The position numbers and the translations under genes were made by a program. This document shows positions 51,985-62,976 of a stretch of DNA of 64,000 bases, in pieces. Origin of the DNA: Methylomonas methanica (GTDB lineage Bacteria; Pseudomonadota; Gammaproteobacteria; Methylococcales; Methylomonadaceae); assembly GCA_001644045.1 (NCBI GenBank), contig LUUF01000012.1, positions 41,998-105,997 on the forward strand, given 5' to 3'. The notes below the pieces were generated by a model that was not told where the DNA came from, made no database searches, and saw only the letters and a list, made by a program, of their open reading frames with translations. Position 1 is the stretch's first letter. Each line of letters opens with the position of its first letter.

Positions 51985-52605
51985 TTACTTAGAATAAAGC
52001 TCAACAACCAGCTGTTCATTGATGTCAGAGCCCAAATCCACACGATCAGGTACCGACTTAAATGTTCCACTCATATCTTTCGAGTTTACTTCGACCCAAA
52101 CCGGAAAACCGTACTGCTCTGTCACGACCAGCGAGTCTTTAATACGCTGTTGGCTCTTAGCTTTTTCTCTGATCTTGATTACGTCGCCAGCAGCCACTTG
52201 GTAAGAAGGTATATTAATTAATCTATCATTCACCAAAATTGCTTTATGAGACACTAACTGCCTAGCTTCTGCGCGAGTAGCTGCGTAACCCATGCGGTAA
52301 ACGACGTTGTCTAACCTTGACTCCAAGAAGTCAAGAAGGTTTTGACCGGTAGCGCCTTTTTGTAGATCAGCGGCTTTATAATAATTCCGGAATTGTTTTT
52401 CCAACACTCCGTATATGCGACGCAAGCGCTGTTTAGCGCGGAGCTGCATAGCATAATCAGAATTCCTTGTACGCTTAGCGCCATGTTGACCAGGTCTTTG
52501 TTCTAATTTACATTTGCTTTCCAGAGACTTTCCTCTGCTTTTCAAAAATAAATCAGTACCTTCCCTACGACTCAGCTTGCAAGCAGGACCAAGATATCTT
52601 GCCAT
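51985..52605 (-). CDS. rpsD: 30S ribosomal protein S4
   Basis: S4 is a primary 16S-binding protein and, in E. coli, the translational repressor of the alpha operon. The 206-residue product has [16 protein letters not shown], the S4 RNA-binding domain [20 protein letters not shown] and a C-terminal [11 protein letters not shown]. It lacks the N-terminal zinc cysteines of some S4s. The repression site would lie before rpsM; I did not identify it with certainty. Confidence 0.98.
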   Translation of the reverse strand: MARYLGPACKLSRREGTDLFLKSRGKSLESKCKLEQRPGQHGAKRTRNSDYAMQLRAKQRLRRIYGVLEKQFRNYYKAADLQKGATGQNLLDFLESRLDNVVYRMGYAATRAEARQLVSHKAILVNDRLINIPSYQVAAGDVIKIREKAKSQQRIKDSLVVTEQYGFPVWVEVNSKDMSGTFKSVPDRVDLGSDINEQLVVELYSK

Positions 52606-52623
52606 TAAATTTACTCCACTATC

Positions 52624-53010
52624 CTAAACACGACGTTTTTTGGGTGGGCGACAACCATTATGAGGTATAGGCGTCACATCCACGATATTTGAAATTTTGA
52701 ATCCCATGCTATTCAAGGAACGAACAGCAGATTCCCTGCCAGGCCCAGGCCCTTTTATCATAACATCCAGATTCTTCATACCATATTCCTGGGCTACAGC
52801 TCCAGCCTTCTCGGCAGCCACCTGCGCAGCGAAAGGAGTGCTTTTACGCGAGCCACGAAAACCGGACCCGCCAGATGTTGCCCAAGATAACGCGTTACCT
52901 TTTCTGTCTGTAATAGTAACGATTGTATTGTTAAAGGAAGCATGTACGTGGACGATACCGTCCGCAACTTCTTTCTTAATACGCTTTTTTACTCGATTCT
53001 GGGTTGCCAT
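52624..53010 (-). CDS. rpsK: 30S ribosomal protein S11
   Basis: S11 forms part of the 30S platform near the mRNA exit. The 128-residue product starts [19 protein letters not shown] and has [19 protein letters not shown] and [14 protein letters not shown], ending [10 protein letters not shown]. The ATG at 53010 is chosen over a TTG one codon upstream. It is between rpsM and rpsD. Confidence 0.98.
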   Translation of the reverse strand: MATQNRVKKRIKKEVADGIVHVHASFNNTIVTITDRKGNALSWATSGGSGFRGSRKSTPFAAQVAAEKAGAVAQEYGMKNLDVMIKGPGPGRESAVRSLNSMGFKISNIVDVTPIPHNGCRPPKKRRV

Positions 53011-53033
53011 CAAAAATGCCTATCTAGATGTTT

Positions 53034-53390
53034 TTATTTAGTAACTGACTTACGCGGACCTTTGCGAGTCCGAGCATTTGTTCTGGTTCTTTGTCCTCTC
53101 AATGGCAAACCGCGACGATGTCTGATACCACGATAGCAACCTAGATCCATTAATCTTTTTATATTCATTGACACTTCTCTACGAAGATCGCCTTCGACAG
53201 TCATCGCAGAAATAACCTTACGTATTGATTCAACTTGATCCTCAGAAAGGTCTCGAATCTTGACGGTTGGCTGCACTCCAACTTCATCGCAGATATTTCT
53301 AGCAGTTTGCCTGCCAATTCCATAGATAGCAGTCAATGCTATCTCCGCATGCTTATGGTCAGCCACGTTTATACCGGCAATACGAGCCAT
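53034..53390 (-). CDS. rpsM: 30S ribosomal protein S13
   Basis: S13 is a head protein that contacts the P-site tRNA and forms bridges to the large subunit. The 118-residue product has [40 protein letters not shown] and the C-terminal [19 protein letters not shown]. It is the first gene of the alpha operon, with a promoter in the 76-base gap to rpmJ and a TGGAG site before its ATG. Confidence 0.98.
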   Translation of the reverse strand: MARIAGINVADHKHAEIALTAIYGIGRQTARNICDEVGVQPTVKIRDLSEDQVESIRKVISAMTVEGDLRREVSMNIKRLMDLGCYRGIRHRRGLPLRGQRTRTNARTRKGPRKSVTK

Positions 53391-53430
53391 TCAGATACTC
53401 CAAAAACAGTACTATAAGGTTAAACAGGGG

Positions 53431-53459
53431 ATTATATCACCCTGCAAAATAAATCACAA
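53431..53459 (-). promoter_or_regulatory. Sigma-70 promoter of the alpha operon (rpsM)
   Basis: On the minus strand TTGTGA, a 17-base spacer and TATAAT make a near-consensus promoter with an extended TG before the -10. It is in the gap between rpmJ and rpsM, 40 bases before the rpsM start. In E. coli the alpha operon also has its own promoter here. Confidence 0.78.
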
Positions 53460-53466
53460 AAACAAG

Positions 53467-53580
53467 TTAGCCTTGACGCTGTTTATGCCTGCCATCTTTG
53501 CAGATAACGCGTACAACGCCATTTCGCTTAATTACTTTACAACTTTTGCATATGGCTTTTATTGAAGCTCGTACTTTCAC
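53467..53580 (-). CDS. rpmJ: 50S ribosomal protein L36
   Basis: This small gene (37 residues) starts with GTG at 53580 and encodes the zinc-ribbon form of L36: C11, C14, C27 and H32 are in place in [20 protein letters not shown] and the C-terminal [12 protein letters not shown]36 binds 23S rRNA and stabilises its folding. It ends the spc operon after secY. Because of its small size it is easily missed. Confidence 0.96.
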   Translation of the reverse strand: MKVRASIKAICKSCKVIKRNGVVRVICKDGRHKQRQG

Positions 53581-53598
53581 GGCAAACTCCTAGAAATT

Positions 53599-54924
53599 TT
53601 AAGATTTTTTCAAATTAGCTTTTTTCATCAAGCCTTCATATTGCTGCGACATCAAGTGCGTCTGCATCTGAGAGATGAAATCCATCACAACAACTACAAT
53701 AATTAACAAGGAAGTACCGCCGAACGAAAAGGGCACGTTCCAATAAACAATTAAAAACTCGGGCAACAAACAGATAAGCGTAATATAGACAGCCCCTATC
53801 AACGTTAGCCTCGTCATAACCTTATCGATGTAGCTTGTCGTGTGAGCACCCGGCCTAATACCTGGCAGATAAGCGCCTGATTTTTTCAGGTTTTCTGCGG
53901 TTTCTTTTGAATTGAAGACCAATGCTGTATAAAAGAAACAAAAGAAAACTATCGCCAACGCATAACACAAAACGTAAACGGGTTGACCTGGAGAAAGCAC
54001 GGACGAAATATCCTGAAGCCAGGAAAAGCCATCAACATTCCCAAACCAGCCCGCTATGGTTGCCGGGAAGAGAATGATACTCGAAGCAAAAATAGGCGGT
54101 ATTACTCCAGCCATATTTAACTTAAGCGGCAAAAACGAACTCTGCCCTGAATACACCTTATTGCCTTGCTGCCGCTTTGGATAATTAATAGTTATCCGCC
54201 TTTGCCCTCTTTCGACAAAAACTACGATGCCAGTGACCACTATAGACAAGGCGAACAGCACGACAATAAACGCACCATTCATTTCCCCGGTACGAGCCAG
54301 CTCTAGCGTCCCGCCAATAGCAGAAGGCAATCCAGATACGATACCCGCAAAAATAATTAGCGAAATACCATTGCCTATTCCTCTCTCCGTAACCTGCTCT
54401 CCGAGCCACATTAAAAATATGGTTCCAGTAACTAATGTTATGGTAGTAATAAGAATAAAACTCACGCCAGGCTGTATAACCACAGCCAACCCACCGGCAG
54501 TTTGATTCTGCAGGGCAACTGATATACCCATTGACTGGAACATAGCCAAGACAACAGTACCGTAGCGGGTATACTGGGAAATTTTCCGACGCCCAGATTC
54601 TCCTTCTTTTTTCAGTTGCTCCATAGCAGGAATGACAATAGTCATAAGCTGCATGATGATCGACGCTGAGATGTACGGCATTATACCCAGCGCAAAAAGA
54701 CTCAATCGCATCAAAGCTCCACCCGAAAACATGTTAAACATGTTTAAAATGGAACCAGACTGTTGCTCGAACATTATGGATAACGCTTTCGGATCAATTC
54801 CCGGTACAGGAATGTGAGCACCAATTCTGTATACGACAAACGCACCTAGAACGAATAATAATCTAGACTTAAGCTCACCAAACCGAAATGTGCCGGCAGA
54901 AACATCAAACCCTTTCGCACTCAC
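53599..54924 (-). CDS. secY: Preprotein translocase subunit SecY
   Basis: SecY is the channel of the inner-membrane Sec translocase. The 441-residue protein has about ten transmembrane helices, the plug-helix region [13 protein letters not shown] and the cytosolic loop [18 protein letters not shown], with [20 protein letters not shown] near the end. It starts with GTG directly abutting the rplO stop codon (TAA-GTG), so translation is coupled. Confidence 0.98.
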   Translation of the reverse strand: MSAKGFDVSAGTFRFGELKSRLLFVLGAFVVYRIGAHIPVPGIDPKALSIMFEQQSGSILNMFNMFSGGALMRLSLFALGIMPYISASIIMQLMTIVIPAMEQLKKEGESGRRKISQYTRYGTVVLAMFQSMGISVALQNQTAGGLAVVIQPGVSFILITTITLVTGTIFLMWLGEQVTERGIGNGISLIIFAGIVSGLPSAIGGTLELARTGEMNGAFIVVLFALSIVVTGIVVFVERGQRRITINYPKRQQGNKVYSGQSSFLPLKLNMAGVIPPIFASSIILFPATIAGWFGNVDGFSWLQDISSVLSPGQPVYVLCYALAIVFFCFFYTALVFNSKETAENLKKSGAYLPGIRPGAHTTSYIDKVMTRLTLIGAVYITLICLLPEFLIVYWNVPFSFGGTSLLIIVVVVMDFISQMQTHLMSQQYEGLMKKANLKKS

Positions 54925-55359
54925 TTAAGCCTCGACTTTGCCACCAGCAGCTTCAATAGTTAACTTTGCACCAGCTGTTACACCGATTCCTTTTAAGGTA
55001 ACGGATCGAGAAACAGTTCCAGTGTTAACTACTTTAACTTTTTTCGAAAATGCAGGAATAATATTTTGGCTAATCAATAACTGAATATCGATAACTTCCG
55101 CTTGAAGCGTATCAATTTCAGCCAAACGAACTTCTGCAGTAAATTTTTTAGTCCTGGAGGTAAAGCCAACCTTTGGTAGTCTACGTTGCAAAGGCATCTG
55201 ACCACCTTCAAAACCTACTTTATGAAAACCACCAGAGCGAGCTTTTTGACCTTTATGACCTCTACCGCAAGTTTTACCGTCTGTCGACCCTATGCCTCGC
55301 CCGACGCGTTTCGCTTTTTTTCTTGCGCCGCATGCAGCTTGTATTGTGTTCAGATACAT
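54925..55359 (-). CDS. rplO: 50S ribosomal protein L15
   Basis: L15 is a late-assembly large-subunit protein. The 144-residue product has the glycine/arginine-rich RVGRGIGSTDGKTCGRGHKG segment, GFEGGQMPLQRRLPKVGF and a C-terminal GVTAGAKLTIEAAGG. It overlaps rpmD by one base and abuts secY. Confidence 0.98.
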   Translation of the reverse strand: MYLNTIQAACGARKKAKRVGRGIGSTDGKTCGRGHKGQKARSGGFHKVGFEGGQMPLQRRLPKVGFTSRTKKFTAEVRLAEIDTLQAEVIDIQLLISQNIIPAFSKKVKVVNTGTVSRSVTLKGIGVTAGAKLTIEAAGGKVEA

Positions 55360-55544
55360 TAAACTTCCTCAACTTTTAGCATATACGCGATCTTATTGAT
55401 CATTCCGCGATTTTCAGGCGTATCGATAACTTCAACGACCTGCCTAATTCTGCTCAGACCCAATCCTTTCAAACATTGCTGATGACTCTTTAAGCGACCA
55501 TTTTTACTTTTAGTCATCATTACGCTTAATTTTTTGCCACTCAT
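55359..55544 (-). CDS. rpmD: 50S ribosomal protein L30
   Basis: L30 is a 61-residue protein of the large subunit with the ferredoxin-like fold. It starts [18 protein letters not shown] and has [20 protein letters not shown]. Its stop overlaps the rplO start (TAATG). It follows rpsE by 6 bases. Confidence 0.97.
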   Translation of the reverse strand: MSGKKLSVMMTKSKNGRLKSHQQCLKGLGLSRIRQVVEVIDTPENRGMINKIAYMLKVEEV

Positions 55545-55550
55545 ATCGTT

Positions 55551-56057
55551 TTACCCTGTTATTTGATCAACAGTTAAACCGCGCTTTGCTGCGATTTTCT
55601 TAGCATCATGCATTGCGGTCAAACCGTTAATTGTGGCACGCACAACATTGATCGGATTACTTGTACCGATACACTTAGCCAACACATTATGCACGCCGAC
55701 GACTTCAAAAACGGCACGCATAGCCCCACCGGCGATGATGCCCGTACCTTCTGAAGCAGGCTGCATGTAAACCTTAGCAGCGCCGGTATTCGACATTATC
55801 GAATATTGTAATGTGCCCTCTTTCAGAGCTACCTTGCGCATATTTTTTCTGGCTTGCTCAAGCGATTTTTGAATCGCTACAGGCACTTCCCTTGCTTTGG
55901 ACACACCATAACCGACACGCCCGTCGCCATCACCAACAACTGTCAGCGCAGCAAAACCAAAAACTCGACCGCCTTTTACAACTTTTGCAACACGTCTTAC
56001 TGAAACTAATTTTTCCTGCAATCCGTCTGTACTACCTTGAGATGGTGCTGTTGCCAT
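55551..56057 (-). CDS. rpsE: 30S ribosomal protein S5
   Basis: S5 lies in the 30S body near the mRNA entry and helps decoding accuracy. The 168-residue product has [20 protein letters not shown], the S5 double-stranded RNA-binding part [20 protein letters not shown] and [20 protein letters not shown]. It is between rplR and rpmD. Confidence 0.98.
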   Translation of the reverse strand: MATAPSQGSTDGLQEKLVSVRRVAKVVKGGRVFGFAALTVVGDGDGRVGYGVSKAREVPVAIQKSLEQARKNMRKVALKEGTLQYSIMSNTGAAKVYMQPASEGTGIIAGGAMRAVFEVVGVHNVLAKCIGTSNPINVVRATINGLTAMHDAKKIAAKRGLTVDQITG

Positions 56058-56066
56058 GCTATTCCC

Positions 56067-56420
56067 CTAAAACTTCAAGCCAGCTTCACGTGCAGCGTCC
56101 GCTAACGCTTTAACGCGGCCATGATATTTAAAACCAGAGCGATCGAATGCAACTTCCGTTACACCCGCCGCTATAGCTCTTTCAGCAACAATACGACCAA
56201 CCTCGGTAGCGGCCTTAATATTACTTGTATTACTAAGACCCGCCTTTACGTCGACTTGCAATGTGGACGCCGCCGCTAGAGTAGCAGTGCCGTCAGCACT
56301 AAGAACTTGCGCATAAATATGCTGAGAAGTTCTATGTATAGTAAGTCTGTTTACATTTAACTTTTTGATTTTGCAGCGCAGTCTTAATGCTCTTTTTAAT
56401 CTTGAAGACTTCTTATCCAT
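56067..56420 (-). CDS. rplR: 50S ribosomal protein L18
   Basis: L18 brings 5S rRNA to the large subunit. The 117-residue product starts [20 protein letters not shown] and ends [19 protein letters not shown]. The ATG at 56420 is preferred over a GTG one codon upstream, since an AGGTGA site is placed for it and the family start is MDKK. Confidence 0.97.
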   Translation of the reverse strand: MDKKSSRLKRALRLRCKIKKLNVNRLTIHRTSQHIYAQVLSADGTATLAAASTLQVDVKAGLSNTSNIKAATEVGRIVAERAIAAGVTEVAFDRSGFKYHGRVKALADAAREAGLKF

Positions 56421-56428
56421 CACTTCAC

Positions 56429-56962
56429 CTATTTCTTTTTGGCTTCTTTTCTAGCCACGTATTCGTCAGCAATTCTCACACCCTTCCCTTTGTAAGGCTC
56501 GGGCGGGCGAAAAGCTCTGATCTCAGATGCGACTTGGCCGACTTTCTGCTTATCGTTGCTTTTCACATGCAATTCGGTTTGCGTTGGCGCTTCAACAGTT
56601 ACACCCTCGGGAATTACATATTCAACAGGATTTGAATAACCCAAGGACAGCGTTAAAAGATTATCTTTAACTTGCGCTCTATAGCCAACCCCTACCAGCA
56701 GCATCTTTTTGACGAAGCCCTCAGAGACCCCTTTCACCATATTATTAATTGAAGCTCTGGCAGTACCAGCGTGGGCCTTAGCACCTTTTACGCTATCGTC
56801 CCATTTTACTCTGATTACGTTAGATTCGATTTCAAGATCAACGGCATCACAAAGATCAAACGCAAGTTGACCTAGCTTACCGTTAATTATCATTTGCTTG
56901 CCGTCAACTTTCACATCAACACCTGATGGCAAAGTTATAGGCGCGTTCGCTACTCTAGACAT
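56429..56962 (-). CDS. rplF: 50S ribosomal protein L6
   Basis: L6 lies near the sarcin-ricin loop. The 177-residue product has [20 protein letters not shown], the middle [20 protein letters not shown] and the C-terminal signature [20 protein letters not shown]. It is between rpsH and rplR. Confidence 0.98.
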   Translation of the reverse strand: MSRVANAPITLPSGVDVKVDGKQMIINGKLGQLAFDLCDAVDLEIESNVIRVKWDDSVKGAKAHAGTARASINNMVKGVSEGFVKKMLLVGVGYRAQVKDNLLTLSLGYSNPVEYVIPEGVTVEAPTQTELHVKSNDKQKVGQVASEIRAFRPPEPYKGKGVRIADEYVARKEAKKK

Positions 56963-56977
56963 GATATACCTCTTAAA

Positions 56978-57373
56978 TTAGCAGACAGTGCATATGACTT
57001 CGCCGCCATGCCCTATAGCACGCGCAGCACGATCAGTCATCACACCATTAGAGGTTGAAACTATAGCTATGCCTAAACCACCTAACACCTTGGGCAACTC
57101 GTCTTTAGACTTGTAAATTCTAAGACCGGGACGGCTAACTCGCTTAACGCTCTCAATAACAGGAACTCCGTTGTAATACTTTAATTCAACGGTCATTTCT
57201 GTATGGCAACCGGTAACTTCAGTTTTAAAATCGGTAATATATCCCTCTTCTTTCAAAACCTTCGCAATAGCGAGCTTTAACTTGGATGAAGGGATTTTTA
57301 CACTTTTCTTTCCAGCAGATTGACCATTTCTAATTCTGGTTAGCATATCTGCTATTGGATCTGTCATACTCAT
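56978..57373 (-). CDS. rpsH: 30S ribosomal protein S8
   Basis: S8 is a primary 16S-binding protein; in E. coli it represses spc-operon translation at the rplE start. The 131-residue product has [20 protein letters not shown] and the C-terminal [20 protein letters not shown]. It follows rpsN. Confidence 0.98.
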   Translation of the reverse strand: MSMTDPIADMLTRIRNGQSAGKKSVKIPSSKLKLAIAKVLKEEGYITDFKTEVTGCHTEMTVELKYYNGVPVIESVKRVSRPGLRIYKSKDELPKVLGGLGIAIVSTSNGVMTDRAARAIGHGGEVICTVC

Positions 57374-57400
57374 TTTCTATTCTCCAAAACTTAAACAGAA

Positions 57401-57706
57401 CTACCAGCTAGCCTTTGATAAACCAGGCACGTCGCCACGCATGGTCGCTTCTCTTAATTTATTTCTGCTAAGACCGAATTTTCTGTAATATCCGTGAGGA
57501 CGACCGGTCAACTTACATCTGTTACGTAATCTGGATTGACTGGAGTCTCTGGGTAATTTTTGAAGTTGAATTTGAGCATTCTCTTTTTCTTCAAAAGAGG
57601 TATTTGGAGATCTAATTACTTCCTTCAATTGGTTTCTTTTTGCCTGATATTTTTTAATCAGACCTTCACGCTTTACTTCGCGCGCAATCATTGATTTTTT
57701 TGCCAT
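57401..57706 (-). CDS. rpsN: 30S ribosomal protein S14 (long, zinc-independent form)
   Basis: S14 is a small-subunit head protein. At 101 residues it is the long form lacking the CxxC zinc motif. It has [20 protein letters not shown] and the C-terminal [20 protein letters not shown]. It sits between rplE and rpsH in the spc operon. Confidence 0.98.
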   Translation of the reverse strand: MAKKSMIAREVKREGLIKKYQAKRNQLKEVIRSPNTSFEEKENAQIQLQKLPRDSSQSRLRNRCKLTGRPHGYYRKFGLSRNKLREATMRGDVPGLSKASW

Positions 57707-57717
57707 GTCGATACGCC

Positions 57718-58257
57718 TTAGTTTTTAAATGGAAAATTGAATAACTTCAACAACGCCAAACCTTCTTCGTCTGTTTTAGCGGTTGTTGTAATACAAATAT
57801 CCATACCACGGAGCGCATCGATCTTGTCATAATCTATTTCAGGGAAAATGATTTGCTCTTTAATTCCCACTGAATAGTTGCCACGACCATCGAAGCTCTT
57901 AGAACTCATACCTCTAAAATCCCGAATTCTAGGTATTGAGATCGTAATCAATCTATCCAAAAACTCGTACATTTTATCGGCGCGCAAAGTAACTTTGCAA
58001 CCGATAGGCATATCATCACGAATTTTAAATCCGGCAATAGATTTTCTTGCCAAGGTAACCACTGCTTTTTGTCCTGATATTTTTTCCATATCAGAAACTG
58101 CAGACTGCAGGACTTTCTTATCCGCAATAGCTCCGCCAACACCCATATTAAGAGTTATTTTGGTAAGCTTTGGGACTTGCATTATTGTTTTGTAGCCAAA
58201 TTGCTCCTGCATAGCAGGAATAATTTCAGATTTATATTTACTTTGTAGTCTAGCCAT
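57718..58257 (-). CDS. rplE: 50S ribosomal protein L5
   Basis: L5 binds 5S rRNA and forms bridge B1b to the small subunit. The 179-residue product has [60 protein letters not shown] and [20 protein letters not shown]. It lies between rplX and rpsN. Confidence 0.98.
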   Translation of the reverse strand: MARLQSKYKSEIIPAMQEQFGYKTIMQVPKLTKITLNMGVGGAIADKKVLQSAVSDMEKISGQKAVVTLARKSIAGFKIRDDMPIGCKVTLRADKMYEFLDRLITISIPRIRDFRGMSSKSFDGRGNYSVGIKEQIIFPEIDYDKIDALRGMDICITTTAKTDEEGLALLKLFNFPFKN

Positions 58258-58269
58258 AGCCTTATTACC

Positions 58270-58587
58270 TTAGAGACCAACGTTTTCGTTAGTGGATTTA
58301 AAATATCTGACTTTTTTTCCATCATCTAGAATTCTAAAACCAACTCTGTCGCCTTTTTTAGTTTTTGGGTTAAATAAAGCAACATTCGAAATGTCAATGG
58401 GCATGTTCTTATCAACAATGCCACCGGAAACACCCAGATTCGGATTACCCCTTTGGTGCTTCTTTACTAAGTTAATACCTTCGACTAATAGCTTGTTATC
58501 TTCAAGCACTTTACTTACTTTCCCTAGTTTACCTTTGTCTTTTCCCACTATCACGATGACTTCATCGCCTTGCTTAATCTTTTGCAT
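58270..58587 (-). CDS. rplX: 50S ribosomal protein L24
   Basis: L24 starts 23S folding by binding its 5' domain. The 105-residue product has a KOW domain, [20 protein letters not shown], then [20 protein letters not shown]. It is between rplN and rplE. Confidence 0.98.
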   Translation of the reverse strand: MQKIKQGDEVIVIVGKDKGKLGKVSKVLEDNKLLVEGINLVKKHQRGNPNLGVSGGIVDKNMPIDISNVALFNPKTKKGDRVGFRILDDGKKVRYFKSTNENVGL

Positions 58588-58601
58588 CTTTGGACCTCTA
58601 C

Positions 58602-58970
58602 CTATAATACTTCTGGCGCTAGAGAGATAATCTTCATGAATTTATCGCCTCTTAATTCACGAGTAACCGGCCCAAAGATACGAGTACCAATTGGTTGTAG
58701 TTGGTTATTTAAAATTACCGCCGCATTACCGTCAAAGCGAATAACTGAACCATCAGCCCTACGAACACCTTTACGTGTCCTTACAACTAATGCGTTATAT
58801 ACGTCGCCTTTTTTAACCCTAGTACGCGGCATAGCGTCTTTAACGCTTACCTTGATGATGTCACCTATGCCGGCATAGCGGCGGTGTGAACCTCCAAGGA
58901 CCTTGATACACATGACCTTTTTTGCGCCACTGTTATCGGCGACGTCAAGGCTAGTTTGCATCTGAATCAT
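58602..58970 (-). CDS. rplN: 50S ribosomal protein L14
   Basis: L14 binds the GTPase-centre side of the large subunit and RsfS. The 122-residue product is [20 protein letters not shown] and then [20 protein letters not shown], ending [12 protein letters not shown]. It leads the spc operon after rpsQ. Confidence 0.98.
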   Translation of the reverse strand: MIQMQTSLDVADNSGAKKVMCIKVLGGSHRRYAGIGDIIKVSVKDAMPRTRVKKGDVYNALVVRTRKGVRRADGSVIRFDGNAAVILNNQLQPIGTRIFGPVTRELRGDKFMKIISLAPEVL

Positions 58971-58997
58971 TTTTAAAATCCCAACTAAAATTATTGA

Positions 58998-59261
58998 TTA
59001 TCTATTGGAAGCTTCTAAGACTTCCAATAGTTTGAACGCCTTATTTTTAGAAATAGGGCGGCAGGATGTAATCGAAACTACATCGCCTTCTTGGCATATA
59101 TTGTTTTCATCGTGAACGAGAAGCTTAGTGGATCGCTTAATGTACTTTCCATATACGGGATGCTTAACCAGCCGCTCTACCAAAACAGACACAGTCTTGT
59201 CCATTTTGTTGCTAACTACTCGACCAGTCACTTTACGTACAGTATCTAGATTTTCGCTCAT
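58998..59261 (-). CDS. rpsQ: 30S ribosomal protein S17
   Basis: S17 is an OB-fold protein that organises the 5' domain of 16S rRNA. The 87-residue product has [20 protein letters not shown] and [19 protein letters not shown]. It is the last gene of the S10 operon, 2 bases after rpmC. Confidence 0.98.
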   Translation of the reverse strand: MSENLDTVRKVTGRVVSNKMDKTVSVLVERLVKHPVYGKYIKRSTKLLVHDENNICQEGDVVSITSCRPISKNKAFKLLEVLEASNR

Positions 59262-59263
59262 AT

Positions 59264-59455
59264 CTATACTCTTACCATTTCATTCAGAATAGTATTAATG
59301 CGAGCAATATCTCGCCTAACCTGCTTTATTTGACTTGGCTTGCTAAGCTGTCCAGTTCCTTTTTGCATTCTTAGATTGAACTGTTCGCGAGACAACTCCA
59401 AAAGACTGGAATTCAACTCTTCTTTCGTTTTGCTTCTTAAATCTTTCGCTTTCAT
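59264..59455 (-). CDS. rpmC: 50S ribosomal protein L29
   Basis: L29 is a small two-helix protein at the tunnel exit. The 63-residue product has [20 protein letters not shown] and [20 protein letters not shown]. Its start overlaps the rplP stop (TAATG), giving coupled translation. Confidence 0.98.
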   Translation of the reverse strand: MKAKDLRSKTKEELNSSLLELSREQFNLRMQKGTGQLSKPSQIKQVRRDIARINTILNEMVRV

Positions 59456-59868
59456 TACATTATTGTCCGTGCAGAGAAAGTCGTTTTCACTGGTAATTTG
59501 GCAGCGGCCAACTCAAAGGCCTCTCTTGCCAATTCTTCAGAAACGCCCTCAATTTCAAACAGCATGGTGCCTGGCTTAATTTGTGCAACCCAGTATTCTA
59601 CACTACCTTTACCTTTACCCATACGAACTTCTAATGGTTTTTTAGTAATAGGCTTGTCTGGAAAAATTCTGATCCAGATTTTTCCGCCACGCTTTACATG
59701 CCGACTTATAGCCCTTCTGGCCGCCTCAATCTGGCGGGCTGTCATTCTACCACGGCTAACAGATTTTAAACCATACTCTCCGAAGCTAACTGAGGAGCCG
59801 CGCAACGCGGTACCGTTATTTCTACCGGTATGTTGTTTACGAAATTTTGTTCTTTTTGGCTGAAGCAT
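59455..59868 (-). CDS. rplP: 50S ribosomal protein L16
   Basis: L16 contacts the A-site tRNA and 5S rRNA region. The 137-residue product has [20 protein letters not shown] and [20 protein letters not shown]. It lies between rpsC and rpmC. Confidence 0.98.
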   Translation of the reverse strand: MLQPKRTKFRKQHTGRNNGTALRGSSVSFGEYGLKSVSRGRMTARQIEAARRAISRHVKRGGKIWIRIFPDKPITKKPLEVRMGKGKGSVEYWVAQIKPGTMLFEIEGVSEELAREAFELAAAKLPVKTTFSARTIM

Positions 59869-59887
59869 TTCTTATATACCCCTTCAA

Positions 59888-60559
59888 CTATTTTTTTGAG
59901 TCGGCGTTTAAAGACGCTGCATGAGCATCCATATCGAACACCTCACCCTTAAATATCCAAACCTTTATACCGATAATTCCGTAAGTGGTTTTGGCTTCAG
60001 CGGTTCCGTAGTCAATATCAGCGCGTAACGTGTGAAGAGGCACACGACCTTCGCGGTACCATTCAGTTCTGGCGATTTCCGCTCCGTTTAATCTGCCAGC
60101 CACGGTTATTTTTATACCTTCGGCACCTAGACGCATTGTATTCGTTACAGCTCGTTTCATTGCGCGACGATACATAATACGTTTTTCCAGCTGTTGAGCT
60201 ATGCTTTCAGCTACCAAATAGGCATCAAGCTCTGGCTTCCGAATCTCTTCGACATTAAGCTGAACAGGCACACCCATCATCGCGGATATACTCTGCCTCA
60301 AAACATCTATATCTTCGCCTTTTTTGCCTATCACAATGCCAGGACGGGCAGTGTGTACAGTTATGTTGGCGTTATTCGCAGGCCTATTAATTTGCACTCT
60401 GCTAACAGACGCATGAGCCAGTTTTTGCTTTATGTATTCCCTAACCTTCAAATCCTGCAACAGAAACACAGGGTAATTCTGGCTATTTGCATACCATCTC
60501 GAAGTCCAATCTTTAACTATCCCGAGACGAATCCCAGTGGGATGTACCTTTTGTCCCAT
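59888..60559 (-). CDS. rpsC: 30S ribosomal protein S3
   Basis: S3 has a KH domain and lines the mRNA entry tunnel. The 223-residue product has [20 protein letters not shown], the [22 protein letters not shown] segment and the C-terminal [20 protein letters not shown]. It is between rplV and rplP. Confidence 0.98.
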   Translation of the reverse strand: MGQKVHPTGIRLGIVKDWTSRWYANSQNYPVFLLQDLKVREYIKQKLAHASVSRVQINRPANNANITVHTARPGIVIGKKGEDIDVLRQSISAMMGVPVQLNVEEIRKPELDAYLVAESIAQQLEKRIMYRRAMKRAVTNTMRLGAEGIKITVAGRLNGAEIARTEWYREGRVPLHTLRADIDYGTAEAKTTYGIIGIKVWIFKGEVFDMDAHAASLNADSKK

Positions 60560-60568
60560 TTGCTACCT

Positions 60569-60907
60569 CTATTTCTCTGCTACTTTAATTGTTATATGAC
60601 AAGTTCTTTTCAGGATGTGGTTCGCACGTCCTTTTGCCCTTGCGCTAACTCTCTTTAACGTCCTGCCTTCATTAACGAATACGGTCGAAACCTTCAACTC
60701 ATCAACATCAGCACTTTCGTTATGTTCCGCATTAGCTATTGCCGACTCTAGAACTTTTTTGATTATCGCAGCAGCTTTCTTAGAGCTGAAACTCAGCAAA
60801 TTCAATGCTTTTTCAACAGGTAACCCGCGTATTTGATCCCCTACAAGCCGTGCTTTTTGCGCAGAGAGAGGAGCATTACTTAATTTAGCCGAAACTTCCA
60901 CATTCAC
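60569..60907 (-). CDS. rplV: 50S ribosomal protein L22
   Basis: L22 reaches into the exit tunnel; its loop is a macrolide-resistance site. The 112-residue product has [20 protein letters not shown] and [20 protein letters not shown]. It lies between rpsS and rpsC. Confidence 0.98.
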   Translation of the reverse strand: MNVEVSAKLSNAPLSAQKARLVGDQIRGLPVEKALNLLSFSSKKAAAIIKKVLESAIANAEHNESADVDELKVSTVFVNEGRTLKRVSARAKGRANHILKRTCHITIKVAEK

Positions 60908-60910
60908 TCC

Positions 60911-61183
60911 TTATCTTGATTTCTTGTCTGCTATATGGCCTTTATAAGTCCTTGTAGGGGAGAACTCACCCAGCTTATGTCCGACCATATTTTCTGAAAT
61001 CAATACCGGCACATGCTGTTTGCCATTATGCACAGCAATGGTCAGTCCCAACATATCAGGGCTGATCATTGACCTTCTAGACCAGGTTTTAATCGGTTTC
61101 CTATTATTTGCTCTCACCGCTTCTTCAACTTTTTTAAGCAAGTGATGATCTATAAATGGACCTTTTTTAATTGAACGTGGCAC
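60911..61183 (-). CDS. rpsS: 30S ribosomal protein S19
   Basis: S19 is a 30S head protein near the A-site tRNA. The 90-residue product has [20 protein letters not shown] and the C-terminal [19 protein letters not shown]. It follows rplB by 12 bases and precedes rplV by 3. Confidence 0.98.
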   Translation of the reverse strand: MPRSIKKGPFIDHHLLKKVEEAVRANNRKPIKTWSRRSMISPDMLGLTIAVHNGKQHVPVLISENMVGHKLGEFSPTRTYKGHIADKKSR

Positions 61184-61195
61184 GTCAGATACCTC

Positions 61196-62023
61196 TTATT
61201 TTTGCTTACGGCGTCTGACAATCATATTGTCAGTACGTTTGTTTTTTCGAGTTTTATAGCCTTTTGTTGGCGTTCCCCAAGGAGACACAGGGTGTCTACC
61301 ACCCGAGGTTCTGCCTTCACCACCACCATGAGGATGGTCTACAGGATTCATCGCCACACCCCTAACAGTTGGCCTAACACCGCGCCATCTTTTCGCTCCG
61401 GCCTTTCCCAATGAGATGAGATTGTGTTCAGAGTTAGAGACCTCGCCGACTACACCTTTACAATCTGATGGCACCTTTCTCATCTCGCCTGAGCGGAGAC
61501 GAATGGTGACATATGCACCATCTTTAGCAACCAATTGAACAGAAGTTCCAGCACTTCTTGCAATTTGAGCGCCTTTTCCGGGCTTTAGCTCTATGCAGTG
61601 AATTGTGGTACCCAAGGGCATATTCCGCAGAGGCATACAATTTCCAGGCTTAACCGGTGTTGTTTCTGCGCTTAATATTTCTTGACCAATCTCGATACCT
61701 TTTGGCGCGATAATGTATTTGCGCTCGCCATCTTTAAAAAGAATCAACGCTATATTCGCAGTTCTGTTTGGATCGTATTCGATACGCTCCACCAGCGCGG
61801 GGATATCAGTTTTGTCGCGCTTAAAGTCTACTATCCGATAGAATTTTTTGTGTCCACCGCCAATATGGCGAGTTGTTATTCTACCTAGATTGTTACGACC
61901 GCCGGTATTGCTCTTTTTGTCAAGTAGTTGTGCAAATGGCTTACCCTTATGCAAATCATTATTTTGTACACGCACTACAAACCGAGAACCCGGAGATGTC
62001 GGTTTTGATTTTAGAATAGCCAT
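61196..62023 (-). CDS. rplB: 50S ribosomal protein L2
   Basis: L2 is needed for subunit joining and peptidyl-transferase assembly. The 275-residue product has [40 protein letters not shown] and the C-terminal [20 protein letters not shown]. It lies between rplW and rpsS. Confidence 0.99.
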   Translation of the reverse strand: MAILKSKPTSPGSRFVVRVQNNDLHKGKPFAQLLDKKSNTGGRNNLGRITTRHIGGGHKKFYRIVDFKRDKTDIPALVERIEYDPNRTANIALILFKDGERKYIIAPKGIEIGQEILSAETTPVKPGNCMPLRNMPLGTTIHCIELKPGKGAQIARSAGTSVQLVAKDGAYVTIRLRSGEMRKVPSDCKGVVGEVSNSEHNLISLGKAGAKRWRGVRPTVRGVAMNPVDHPHGGGEGRTSGGRHPVSPWGTPTKGYKTRKNKRTDNMIVRRRKQK

Positions 62024-62056
62024 GCTCTTCTACCGCTCCTTATTTGCTTTAAAGTA

Positions 62057-62356
62057 TTATGCTGTCGCTAATTCAATGTTATGACCGGGCTGAAGCTTAA
62101 CATATGCTTTTTTCCAGTCAGATCGCTTACCCAATGTACGTCCAAATCGTTTAATCTTTCCTTTAACATTCAGAACGCGAACGGCAGCTACTTCAACACC
62201 AAACATCAATTCAACTGCATTTTTAATCTGCAATTTCGTCGCAGATTTTTTTACTTTGAATACAAATTGATTATTTTGGTCAGCAGCATTGGAGCTTTTC
62301 TCTGACACAATTGGCGCATACAGAACGCTTGCTAGTTTGATCTGTTCAATACTCAT
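62057..62356 (-). CDS. rplW: 50S ribosomal protein L23
   Basis: L23 is a tunnel-exit protein that docks trigger factor and SRP. The 99-residue product has YAPIVSEKSSNAADQNNQFV and VKGKIKRFGRTLGKRSDWKK. It overlaps rplD by 4 bases. Confidence 0.98.
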   Translation of the reverse strand: MSIEQIKLASVLYAPIVSEKSSNAADQNNQFVFKVKKSATKLQIKNAVELMFGVEVAAVRVLNVKGKIKRFGRTLGKRSDWKKAYVKLQPGHNIELATA

Positions 62357-62973
62357 GCCAAACGCTCCTCAATCTGTTTCAGCGCTGTTGCTGTCGCAAT
62401 TACCTTGTCAGCGGAAACCAAGGAAACCGGATCCACACTACTTGGAGTGACTACCGCTATGTAAGGGATATTTCTAGCCGCAAGAATTAAATTTTCGTTT
62501 AAGTCATCCGCAACCACTAACAATCTTTTTGCATCGATACCTTTTATCTTGCTCAAAAAGTCTTTTGTTTTTGGTGTTGCAGGCGTTATGTCATTGCATA
62601 CAGCTAATCTACCCTGTCTTAACAACTCAGAAAAGATAGATCTAATACCAACCTTATACATCTTTTTGTTCAGCTTCTGATCAAAAGATCTTGGTTGAGC
62701 TGCAAACGTAACACCACCGGTACGCCATACTGGACTTCTGGTTGTTCCCGCGCGCGCGCGACCCGTACCTTTTTGACGGAACGGCTTAGCACCGCCACCA
62801 CTTACCGCTGCTCGGTTTTTTTGGCCTTTAGTACCAGCCCTCGCTGCTGAAAGATATTTAATTACCAGCTGATGCACCAGCGTTTCGTTAAAATCCTGTC
62901 CGAATACTGCTTCGGAAACATCGAGTGCCTGTGCAGAATCTTGATTATTGATTGCAGGTATTTGCAAAGTCAT
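62353..62973 (-). CDS. rplD: 50S ribosomal protein L4
   Basis: L4 lines the exit tunnel; in E. coli it also represses the S10 operon. The 206-residue product has AGTKGQKNRAAVSGGGAKPF, KGTGRARAGTTRSPVWRTGG and RLLVVADDLNENLILAARNI. It starts 4 bases before the end of the preceding interval and is coupled to rplW by an ATGA overlap. Confidence 0.98.
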   Translation of the reverse strand: MTLQIPAINNQDSAQALDVSEAVFGQDFNETLVHQLVIKYLSAARAGTKGQKNRAAVSGGGAKPFRQKGTGRARAGTTRSPVWRTGGVTFAAQPRSFDQKLNKKMYKVGIRSIFSELLRQGRLAVCNDITPATPKTKDFLSKIKGIDAKRLLVVADDLNENLILAARNIPYIAVVTPSSVDPVSLVSADKVIATATALKQIEERLA

Positions 62974-62976
62974 AAA